A DNA stretch of 64,000 nt from Ceratotherium simum simum (lineage: Eukaryota > Chordata > Mammalia > Perissodactyla > Rhinocerotidae). Of this stretch, positions 60,501-64,000 are shown one piece after another; within the stretch, counting starts at the first letter, position 1; the number at the start of each line of letters is the position of its first letter. The translations under genes and the position numbers were made by a program. The notes beneath the pieces were generated by a model. That model made no database searches and was not told the DNA's origin. It saw only the letters and a program-made list of their open reading frames with translations. The DNA is taken from NCBI RefSeq assembly GCF_000283155.1, contig NW_004454170.1, forward strand, positions 13,423,458-13,487,457, written 5' to 3'.

Positions 60501-62642
60501 CATGCTGCATGACTTGGGTTATGATAGTTCAACTTCCTCTACTTTTTTTCCTTGAACTGAACTGGCCCCTATTCTGCTTTCTCCACTCATGTACTCCTTA
60601 TTTCCGTCTGTGAAAGAAGAGCCTCCAATTGTGTATTTCTACTGGATATTCCGTTTCTGCTCCACTCTCATTTTTCAGCCTGGAGTTTCAACCTGGCTTC
60701 CCCATTCTTCCATGCCCTTTTACCCTTCAAGCCCAGGACTACTACAAATGGCTGTGCAGGCTACAACCTTTTACAAGAGAGCCTGGAAGGGGGCAAGCCG
60801 AGGCTAAAATCCAGCATGAGCTTTGGTGCACAGCTGCACCGCCGAGGGGGGAATAGTGCATTTTTCCTAATTCCTCCTCCCAGAGTTGGCACTGTTTTGT
60901 AATTTGTGGGGTCAGAGTGACCCCATTTTTTAATTTGCAGAAAGGCAGTAAATGTGCTAGCAGTGGTCCTGCCAAAGCCTAACTTAGCTGCTTACCTGGG
61001 CATGCTTGTATGTTGCATCTGGATACCTGGGTAGCATCTCCTGGACAGGGGCGACCACTTTTAGATGGCACTGGAGTGTTGCACAGCCGTTTTCGAGTCT
61101 TTTCACCTCCTCCACAAGAGGTAGAACACCGGCTCCAACTATGCCAATTTCCCCAACTTCCATCCACTGTGAACAAGAATGGAATGGTCAACATCAACAA
61201 ATCTGTTGTAAATTCTACACTTAGGGCGACTTTGCCTATACAACTTTCATTTTAAGATCTGGAATGATGGGGCTGCTACGGTAAGCACTAAATGAAATGC
61301 TTTACTTGTTCTACTGCCAGGAGTCGGGAAGCTCACCAGGACACATGTCAATGTTGCATCTCTGCATCTGGGAGTCTGGCCCCCCACAAGCTCTTCCTCC
61401 ATTGGAGGGTCGAGGGTTATCACACGTACGGTACCGCCGCATCTGCCCTCCATTACACGTCCGGCTGCATATTCCCCAGCCACTCCAAGGACTCCAGTTA
61501 CCATGAGCTACAACACAGAACCATTGGAGAAGTGTTAACAATGACATTCATCCAAAAATCATGGAAAGACTCTCCCCAGGAACTGAAAAGAAACATACAA
61601 ATCTATAAATAGGCAACTTCCAAAGGCAGATACTTTAGCTGTTGTTTTAACTAGAAACTAGGCACACATTCCAGTGATTGTGCAGTTCTATTTAACCTAC
61701 ATTTATTGAGTTTTACACTATTCCAGGAACTGAAGGATATGAACAAGACAAGGTCTCTGCTCTTGATGAGTCAAGGCTGTAACATTCAGGATATGTTGGA
61801 TTCAGATGCTCCTAGGGTCTAAAAATCTAGCTTGGTGACTGAATTAAGGCAGAGAGCCACCTGCTTGCCTCCATAAAGGTATCAACATCATGAACAGCAT
61901 GTAATGGTGCCCTCATCCTTGCAGCTTGGCCTACAGAGCAGATGGAAAAGGACACAGCCCCAGTTCATATAAATCAATGACATCTATGGTATTAAATAGA
62001 CACAACAGCAACGATACCACATTCTGATATCCTAAAGCAAAGGTAGACAAATCAAGTAACAGAAGATTATAACTTTAAGGACGTAAGGCCATAATGAAAC
62101 TTTAAGAAAGTATAACGTTGACTCACTATTTCCAACACTCACTTGGACAAGGGTCAGTATTGCAAAAATCGCTCTGGATATCACTCCCTTCACATTTGCT
62201 TCCTCCATACTGGGGAACAGGATCAGAGCAGGCCCTTGTTCTCTGTCTGGCACCTCCTCCACAGGACACAGTACAGGCACTCCAACTGGCCCAAGCAGCC
62301 CACTTGCCATCAACTGGATTAAGGAAAAACATATGTGCTCTGTTACTACTCAAAAATGATCTTATTCAAAAATGAGTGATGTTCTTATTGACACTGATTC
62401 TTACTGACACAATTCCTAGATAAGAGGTAGATATTAATTTATTAAGGGTATAAACATTGTATTTCTTTTACCTGGACAGTGTCTTTCATTGCAAACTTGC
62501 GTCTGTGTTTCTGCTCCATCACAGTAGGATCCATCAAATGATGGTGGTGGGTTATTACACAGTCTTGTTCTTGTCTGGGTACCTTTCCCACAGCTTTTGC
62601 TACATGCATCCCAAGGCTGCCAAGTGTTCCATGCTCCATGAA
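27201..62642 (-). CDS. HMCN1: Hemicentin-1, C-terminal part (18 exons)
   Basis: This is the 3' part of the hemicentin-1 gene, coding for about 994 residues plus a stop codon. Hemicentins are very large secreted extracellular-matrix proteins acting at basement-membrane and cell-cell attachment lines (family knowledge). In order the exons give four TSP1 repeats, a G2F nidogen-like domain in four exons plus a short connecting exon, eight cbEGF modules and the fibulin-type C-terminal module. That order is diagnostic of hemicentins, and the sequence agrees closely with human HMCN1 as I remember it, including the final residues VSAYPY. Every exon joins in frame: exon lengths are 171, 171, 171, 171, 150, 138, 122, 238, 63, 120, 135, 114, 126, 129, 351, 120, 127 and 367. 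All splice sites are GT/AG. The VWA domain, Ig array and earlier TSP1 repeats lie outside the window. HMCN2 is the alternative, but the linker and C-terminus fit HMCN1. Confidence 0.96.
27568..29108 (-). other. HMCN1 last intron, no feature seen
   Basis: The 1.5-kb intron before the final exon has no repeat or coding sequence that I can recognise. Confidence 0.65.
29109..29235 (-). CDS. HMCN1: HMCN1 exon: cbEGF module 8
   Basis: The exon is 127 bp, entering in phase 1 and leaving in phase 2, with acceptor AG at 29237-29236 and donor GTATGT starting at 29108. The last cbEGF module starts [12 protein letters not shown], carries [10 protein letters not shown] and continues [13 protein letters not shown]. 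Its final cysteine is supplied by the next exon (FCLKNC), which is the usual fibulin arrangement. Confidence 0.95.
30080..30297. mobile_element. hAT-like element with TG tract inside
   Basis: The left end GGTTCTTAACTTGGGG and the right end, whose reverse complement reads ATTCTTAACTTTGGGA, form inverted termini typical of Charlie-type elements. A TG/GA-rich simple repeat at about 30143-30200 sits between them. Confidence 0.55.
31180..31430 (+). mobile_element. ERE SINE, second subfamily
   Basis: The head GGGGCTGCCCCATGGTGTAG and the GACCTACACCGCTCATCAGC body place it with the 48348 copy rather than the copy 110 bp away. An A/G-rich tail ends the element. Confidence 0.88.
31544..31813 (+). mobile_element. 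ERE SINE with perfect 15-bp duplication
   Basis: The copy begins GGGCCGGCCTGGTGGCATAG and ends in an A-rich tail. The 15-bp sequence AAATGAACATTTTAG flanks it at 31529-31543 and 31814-31828 without a mismatch, so the insertion is recent. Confidence 0.93.
35316..35435 (-). CDS. HMCN1: HMCN1 exon: cbEGF module 7
   Basis: The exon is 120 bp, phase 1-1, with acceptor AG at 35437-35436 and donor GTAAGA starting at 35315. The cbEGF module starts [11 protein letters not shown], carries [10 protein letters not shown] and ends NGKTCQ, with six cysteines. It was read in the frame set by the flanking splice phases; the longest open frame here is a different, non-coding one. Confidence 0.95.
35436..39075 (-). 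other. HMCN1 intron between cbEGF 6 and 7
   Basis: This 3.6-kb intron carries a polypyrimidine tract at about 38219-38275 and a poly-A run at 38042-38057. Positions 37240-38060 read like an eroded, unclassified interspersed repeat. I find no exon. Confidence 0.55.
39076..39426 (-). CDS. HMCN1: HMCN1 exon: cbEGF module 6 plus long Tyr/Arg-rich linker
   Basis: The exon is 351 bp, phase 1-1, with acceptor AG at 39428-39427 and donor GTAAAT starting at 39075. It starts with a cbEGF module ([27 protein letters not shown]). About 64 residues of low-complexity linker rich in Tyr, Gln, Ser, Asn and Arg follow, then a two-cysteine tail ending SHDTCV. The linker contains the basic run SRTRRTVRK at about 39145-39119; RTRR (39142-39131) fits the furin-type R-X-K/R-R pattern. 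The human protein, as I recall it, has the same run. This exon is far longer than its neighbours because of the linker. Confidence 0.96.
39427..41393 (-). other. HMCN1 intron between cbEGF 5 and 6, small tandem duplication
   Basis: The intron of about 2 kb is AT-rich. It contains a small tandem duplication at 40605-40667 and otherwise nothing recognisable. Confidence 0.6.
40605..40667. repeat. Two-copy tandem duplication, 35-bp period
   Basis: A 28-bp block starting CCAATTTGCCTCTTAAAAG occurs at 40605-40632 and again at 40640-40667 with one mismatch (T versus C). Confidence 0.9.
41394..41522 (-). CDS. HMCN1: HMCN1 exon: cbEGF module 5
   Basis: The exon is 129 bp, phase 1-1, with acceptor AG at 41524-41523 and donor GTAAGT starting at 41393. 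The cbEGF module starts [12 protein letters not shown], carries [10 protein letters not shown] and ends GVGRPCL, with six cysteines. Confidence 0.96.
41523..43458 (-). other. HMCN1 intron between cbEGF 4 and 5, MIR and old LINE-like text
   Basis: A MIR core lies near 41641-41720 (AAGTCCCAGCTCTGCCAATT). Positions 41740-42280 are pyrimidine-rich text of the sort found in old LINE 3'UTRs, without firm identity. I see no coding exon. Confidence 0.55.
43459..43584 (-). CDS. HMCN1: HMCN1 exon: cbEGF module 4
   Basis: The exon is 126 bp, phase 1-1, with acceptor AG at 43586-43585 and donor GTGAGT starting at 43458. The cbEGF module starts [10 protein letters not shown], carries [10 protein letters not shown] and ends AENRTCI. 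NRT is a potential N-glycosylation site next to the last cysteine. Confidence 0.96.
44096..44209 (-). CDS. HMCN1: HMCN1 exon: cbEGF module 3
   Basis: The exon is 114 bp, phase 1-1, with acceptor AG at 44211-44210 and donor GTAAGA starting at 44095. The cbEGF module starts [11 protein letters not shown], carries [10 protein letters not shown] and ends KGRKCI, with six cysteines. No ATG-started frame covers it, so it was found by reading the reverse complement for the D-I-N-E-C signature. Confidence 0.95.
45695..46545 (+). mobile_element. L1 3' end interrupted by an ERE
   Basis: The plus strand reads like an L1 3'UTR: AATGGATAAATAAACTGTGG, GAATGAGCTATAAACCCATG and GGGTGATAATGACGTGTCAG. After the ERE at 46291-46480 the expected L1 end continues as CTGCTCTAAAAAATAAAGTC with a short A tail. 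Confidence 0.85.
46291..46480 (-). mobile_element. ERE SINE inside the L1 3' end
   Basis: The copy has a poly-T start, GCACATCCTTCTAGTTGCTG, and a head ending in AGGCCGGCCC. The flanks TTCTATTCAGTTTT (left) and TTCTACTCACTTTT (right) are an imperfect target duplication. It is shortened in its tail blocks compared with the copy at 1820. Confidence 0.9.
46821..46955 (-). CDS. HMCN1: HMCN1 exon: cbEGF module 2
   Basis: The exon is 135 bp, phase 1-1, with acceptor AG at 46957-46956 and donor GTATAA starting at 46820. The cbEGF module starts [12 protein letters not shown], carries [10 protein letters not shown], and ends SDGLNCH. The His just before the junction differs from the Gln I recall in human; the six cysteines are kept. 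Confidence 0.95.
46956..47865 (-). other. HMCN1 intron between cbEGF 1 and 2, holds an MIR
   Basis: The intron holds an old MIR near 47140-47340, on the plus strand, recognised by ATCTGTAAAATGAGGATAAT. I see nothing else. Confidence 0.65.
47866..47985 (-). CDS. HMCN1: HMCN1 exon: cbEGF module 1
   Basis: The exon is 120 bp, phase 1-1, with acceptor AG at 47987-47986 and donor GTATTC starting at 47865. It encodes a calcium-binding EGF module starting [11 protein letters not shown]. The consensus [10 protein letters not shown] carries the Asn hydroxylation and calcium-ligand pattern, and the module ends GRTCQ. Six cysteines are present. Confidence 0.96.
48230..48715 (-). repeat. MIR SINE interrupted by an ERE
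   Basis: Reverse MIR sequence runs on both sides of an ERE: the left part is 48230-48347 and the right part, with GCCCAAGGTCACACAGCTTA and GCAGAGCTGGGATTTGAATC, is 48604-48715. The two halves join into one MIR when the ERE is removed. Confidence 0.85.
48348..48589 (+). mobile_element. ERE SINE, second subfamily, inside a MIR
   Basis: The head reads GGGGCCAGCCGGCCCCATGG and the body has the GACCTACACTACTCATTGGC variant, with two GATGTTAGCTC blocks before an A-rich tail. It is flanked by a 14-bp target duplication AAAACTGAGgAACA/AAAACTGAGtAACA at 48334-48347 and 48590-48603. Confidence 0.9.
49025..49245 (+). repeat. MIR SINE
   Basis: The MIR core is visible: a TCGGCCACTTGACAGCTGAG-type box, a cluster of ATAAAATGAGA-type sequence and GGACTGTTGTGATGATTAAA. 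It lies immediately upstream (gene sense) of the short linker exon's donor side, inside the next intron. Confidence 0.8.
49279..49341 (-). CDS. HMCN1: HMCN1 exon: short linker before first EGF
   Basis: This small exon is 63 bp, phase 1-1, with acceptor AG at 49343-49342 and donor GTAAGT starting at 49278. It encodes [20 protein letters not shown], a two-cysteine connector between the G2F domain and the first EGF module. It sits alone between introns of about 5.6 kb and 1.3 kb and is easily missed by ORF-based searches. It keeps the frame on both sides and agrees with the human protein as I remember it. Confidence 0.92.
50083..50119. repeat. TG/CA tract with palindromic switch
   Basis: A TG run of about 28 bases switches to ACACACACA at a TGTACA centre. 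The alternating purine-pyrimidine sequence can pair with itself around the centre. Confidence 0.9.
51560..53090 (-). mobile_element. Old L1 3' region, split by an ERE
   Basis: The sequence has the reverse-strand text typical of old L1M 3' ends, for example TTGGCCATTTCTCTGAGTTT and CCCCTGCTGGCAGTGTATGA. It is AT-rich and eroded. A MER20/MER5-like patch near 51718-51840 may be a separate older insertion. The limits are approximate. Confidence 0.5.
51841..52099 (-). mobile_element. ERE SINE
   Basis: A long poly-T start, GCTAACAT blocks, CCACAGCATGGCTTAACAAG and a head region identify a reverse-strand ERE. The 12-bp flank AGAATCTGTGTT occurs just before it (51828-51839) and just after (52100-52111) as a target duplication. 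Confidence 0.9.
53108..53290 (-). mobile_element. hAT-Charlie element, MER20-like
   Basis: The text pattern TAGTTTCCAAACGCCAGTGT, then AGAATCATTTAGGGGCTG and a diverged end, matches the MER20 type of short non-autonomous hAT element as I know it. Orientation is uncertain and the ends are eroded. Confidence 0.55.
54922..55159 (-). CDS. HMCN1: HMCN1 exon: G2F domain, part 4
   Basis: The exon is 238 bp, entering in phase 0 and leaving in phase 1, with acceptor AG at 55161-55160 and donor GTAATT starting at 54921. It completes the G2F barrel, readable as [31 protein letters not shown] and [15 protein letters not shown] is a potential N-glycosylation site. The two exons 55159 and 56199 are the only internal G2F exons not of phase 1-1, as expected for one fold split by introns. 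Confidence 0.95.
55629..55897 (-). mobile_element. ERE-related SINE, diverged
   Basis: A poly-T start, a CAGAGTTAACATCTATTGCC-type tail block and a head block ending CATCAGGGCTGGC identify an ERE in reverse. It is more diverged than the other copies, with a CTGAAGA-type flanking repeat on each side. It lies in the intron between G2F parts 3 and 4, which otherwise shows nothing. Confidence 0.8.
56078..56199 (-). CDS. HMCN1: HMCN1 exon: G2F domain, part 3
   Basis: The exon is 122 bp, entering in phase 1 and leaving in phase 0, with acceptor AG at 56201-56200 and donor GTAATA starting at 56077. It encodes the G2F core segment [20 protein letters not shown] and [13 protein letters not shown]. 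It has no long open frame of its own and had to be read from the reverse complement between splice sites. Confidence 0.94.
56200..57546 (-). other. HMCN1 intron within G2F domain, holds one ERE
   Basis: The intron separates G2F parts 2 and 3. An ERE SINE lies at 56500-56804; the rest is unique AT-rich sequence. Confidence 0.7.
56500..56804 (+). mobile_element. ERE SINE, near full length
   Basis: The copy starts GGGGCCGGCCCCGTGGCTTA with tRNA-like promoter boxes and ends in a CA-rich A tail. A 9-bp target duplication GGATTGCCT flanks it at about 56490-56498 and 56805-56813. Its middle carries the CAGCAACTAGAAGGATGTGC segment typical of the long ERE variant seen elsewhere in this window. Confidence 0.9.
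57547..57684 (-). CDS. HMCN1: HMCN1 exon: G2F domain, part 2
   Basis: The exon is 138 bp, phase 1-1, with acceptor AG at 57686-57685 and donor GTTAGT starting at 57546. It encodes the second strand group of the G2F barrel ([19 protein letters not shown], then [14 protein letters not shown]). The donor is weaker than its neighbours, but the junction to the next exon preserves the frame. Confidence 0.94.
57685..57990 (-). other. HMCN1 intron within G2F domain, no feature seen
   Basis: This 306-bp intron separates G2F parts 1 and 2. It is AT-rich with no recognisable repeat. Confidence 0.7.
57991..58140 (-). CDS. HMCN1: HMCN1 exon: G2F domain, part 1
   Basis: The exon is 150 bp, phase 1-1, with acceptor AG at 58142-58141 and donor GTAAGT starting at 57990. 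It begins the nidogen G2-like beta-barrel, readable as [17 protein letters not shown] and [10 protein letters not shown]. The NAT tripeptide is a potential N-glycosylation site. G2F domains occur in nidogens and hemicentins; the presence right after TSP1 repeats is specific to hemicentins. Confidence 0.96.
58450..58720 (-). repeat. MIR SINE
   Basis: The reverse orientation shows the MIR core: an AAGTGACTTTCCC-type stretch and a GGATCTGAACACAG-type stretch standing for the conserved gene-like box, followed by loss-prone ends. It is old and diverged. Confidence 0.65.
59965..60532 (-). pseudogene. Degenerate coding-like stretch, unrecognised
   Basis: Two long open stretches follow each other on the minus strand, 60532-60266 (88 codons) and 60258-59965 (97 codons), in different frames. 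The first is rich in Lys, Gln, Glu and Leu, with a predicted coiled-coil character around [17 protein letters not shown]. Neither has splice-compatible boundaries for HMCN1. The pattern would suit an old retroelement or processed-gene fragment broken by an indel. I do not recognise the source. Confidence 0.3.
60996..61166 (-). CDS. HMCN1: HMCN1 exon: last TSP1 repeat
   Basis: The exon is 171 bp, phase 1-1, with acceptor AG at 61168-61167 and donor GTAAGC starting at 60995. The TSP1 repeat carries WGNWHSW and CSTSCGGG and ends QACP. It splices directly to the first G2F exon, giving the TSP1-G2F junction [11 protein letters not shown]. It lies 170 bp downstream of the preceding TSP1 exon. Confidence 0.96.
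61337..61507 (-). CDS. HMCN1: HMCN1 exon: TSP1 repeat (second from last)
   Basis: The exon is 171 bp, phase 1-1, with acceptor AG at 61509-61508 and donor GTGAGC starting at 61336. The TSP1 repeat carries WSPWSGW and CSRTCNGG and ends DMCP. The position after the CSRTC motif is Asn rather than the usual Gly; my memory of the human protein has the same NGG, so it looks like a conserved peculiarity of this repeat. Confidence 0.96.
61508..62142 (-). other. HMCN1 intron between TSP1 exons, no feature seen
   Basis: This 635-bp intron separates two TSP1 exons. I recognise no repeat or coding sequence in it apart from the splice sites. Confidence 0.7.
62143..62313 (-). CDS. HMCN1: HMCN1 exon: TSP1 repeat (third from last)
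   Basis: The exon is 171 bp, phase 1-1, with acceptor AG at 62315-62314 and donor GTGAGT starting at 62142. The encoded TSP1 repeat carries WAAWASW and CTVSCGGG and ends DPCP. It lies only 158 bp downstream of the previous TSP1 exon. Confidence 0.96.
62472..62642 (-). CDS. HMCN1: HMCN1 exon: TSP1 repeat (fourth from last)
   Basis: The exon is 171 bp, phase 1-1, with acceptor AG at 62644-62643 and donor GT at 62471-62470. It encodes one thrombospondin type-1 repeat. The tryptophan ladder WNTWQPW, a target for C-mannosylation in this family, is followed by CSKSCG, an O-fucose-type motif, and the repeat ends in NERHCP. Six cysteines are present as expected. Human HMCN1 has six TSP1 repeats, so this is probably the third; the first two should lie upstream of the window's right edge. 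Confidence 0.95.
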
Positions 62643-64000
62643 CTACAAATGTCCCAAGAGACAGAGTTTCAGGTCACAGAACCATGTTTGTTAAAAAAAC
62701 AAAATTATACAAATAAACTCATTCAGTAATGAGTTAAATTAGCCCAGAATCTAAAATAATTGAAATTGAACCAAAGGAAACATAACAAATGATGTTCTTC
62801 CTTTCTCCTTCTGGTTTGATTTTCATGGGAATTAGCGTCTATAGGGAAATTCAGATGGCTACCTAATGCCAAAATAAATGCTTAAAATTATCCAAAGAGG
62901 CTATTTTATTAAAATTAAATTTAATCAAACTATTATATGCAAACACATTGTGAGTTTTTAAACCCTAGATAAGTATGTGTCTGTGCCCTGTGCTCTGGGG
63001 AACGTGGAAGGAACCAGAAGCTTAGAAGCAAGGCTGTATAACAGATCTAGATACAGTTATGGAGAACATGAATGTTTCCACAACGATAACTCGGAGCCCG
63101 GATTGCAAGACCACATCTTTAAGCCTGATTCAGCTTCATGTTTAAAAATGTACTTAGATCTTTCAACAACATAATGATCTGCACAGTTATAACTCTTTGA
63201 AAAATTTCCTCCATTACATAACGTTCATGAGCTAAAAGTTCTGAATAACACACTCACCTGCTTCCTAAACAACAGAAAAAGTTGACCCGTAGTTTCCAAG
63301 GAGTGATATTAAGGCTTTCCTTTCAGTAACTAACATATTACACCATCTGAACCACAAGAGTGGAAAAACCTTCTGTTTCCTACCAGGTGCATGGGCTGAG
63401 AATCAACATTATGTCTTCCATTACGTATAAGTCAGTATCAGGTCATATTTTTATTTTGTGGGTACTTTCTAGAAATGAGGCTCATAAAGTATGTTTTTGT
63501 GGTCACCCAGTTTAACCAAGGTATGAACACAAATAGGGCCTAAAGTCCGTGTCTAAATATTCTCTTAACACAACCTAAAAGATACCAAAAGAATAAGTTC
63601 AAAACCAAGTAATGAGATGATCATTTGGCTGCTTTGTTTAGAAAATATTCTAAAACACATCTTGCATTTTCTTTTAATTAACTGCTTTCTAACTGAGTTG
63701 ACTACATATCACTGTACTTTGTAGACACAGACAAACACAGTCACACAAACTTATTGTAGCTGACAAGAATTTGCACTAAAAAGTATTTGATTAAATCTAA
63801 AAGGAAAGAAGAAAGCCTTTAAATATATGACCGAGGAGAGAGGCGGAGTCAAGATGGAGGCGTAGGCAGACTCTGAACTCATCTCCTCCCGCGGACACAG
63901 CCAATTTACAACTACTCGTAGAAAAATTACCCCTGAGACAGAACTGAAAACTGGATAAGAGGAACTCCTGCAACAACGGACCATCCTAACGAGGTGGAAG
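62643..64000 (-). other. HMCN1 intron (partial), ends in an L1 5' start
   Basis: This is intron sequence upstream of the first TSP1 exon in the window. I see no further exon on the minus strand: no TSP1 WxxW or CxxxCG pattern between good splice sites. The only recognisable content is the L1 start at 63838-64000. Confidence 0.7.
63838..64000 (+). mobile_element. L1 LINE, 5'UTR start, cut by window edge
   Basis: The sequence from about 63838 has the look of a young mammalian L1 5'UTR: an AAGATGGAGGCG-type motif near the start, then GC-richer text about CTCCTCCCGCGG and a run resembling horse-type L1 leaders. It is on the plus strand, antisense to HMCN1, and runs out of the window. L1s usually lose their 5' ends, so an intact start suggests a long or full-length copy. 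Confidence 0.65.

Larger units (their letters stand above)
58141..60995 (-). other. HMCN1 intron with MIR and a degenerate coding-like stretch
   Basis: The intron of about 2.9 kb separates the last TSP1 exon from the G2F exons. It holds an MIR copy near 58450-58720 and a short AT dinucleotide run near 58855-58870. A coding-like relic lies at 59965-60532. I find no extra exon. Confidence 0.7.

Noticed and set aside
61292..61612. A 106-codon plus-strand frame
   Set aside because: It is the antisense shadow of the TSP1 exon at 61337-61507.
62442..62639. A 65-codon minus-strand frame starting [10 protein letters not shown]
   Set aside because: It is a wrong-frame reading of the first TSP1 exon; the splice phase requires the WNTWQPW frame.
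1..64000. CRISPR arrays, operons, phage or bacterial systems
   Set aside because: The window is mammalian nuclear DNA with introns and SINEs; no spaced direct-repeat array was seen.

Overview
This is a mammalian nuclear window, almost certainly from a perissodactyl (horse, rhinoceros or tapir group). It carries at least eleven copies or fragments of the tRNA-derived ERE SINE family, which is characteristic of perissodactyls. Older MIR, L1, MaLR LTR, Tigger and hAT copies lie beneath them. I cannot fix the species from this window.

The only gene I can support is the 3' end of hemicentin-1 (HMCN1, also called fibulin-6), on the minus strand. Eighteen coding exons run from about 62642 down to a stop codon at 27201-27203. 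They encode roughly the last 994 residues: four thrombospondin type-1 repeats, a nidogen-type G2F beta-barrel, eight calcium-binding EGF modules and the fibulin-type C-terminal module. All internal junctions in the window are canonical AG/GT and every phase joins in frame, with no frameshift or premature stop. The rest of the protein (VWA domain, long Ig array, first TSP1 repeats) would lie beyond 64000. A 3'UTR of about 1.1 kb probably ends near 26115.

Layout: 1-26100 is downstream intergenic DNA with no credible gene. It is full of nested transposons and an ERV-L-like gag relic, plus a near-perfect inverted repeat of 286-bp arms around a 290-N gap at 326-1187. Positions 26115-62642 hold HMCN1, with introns containing EREs, MIRs, old L1 3' ends and hAT elements. 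Positions 62643-64000 are intron, ending in the 5' start of a sense-strand L1 cut by the window edge.

The exons make one secreted extracellular-matrix protein. Nearly all TSP1 and EGF modules are single exons of phase 1-1, so they are readily duplicated or skipped without breaking the frame. The most unusual structure is the gap-centred palindrome. The most interesting protein feature is a dibasic RTRR site in the long linker after the sixth EGF module counted from the C-terminal set's start.
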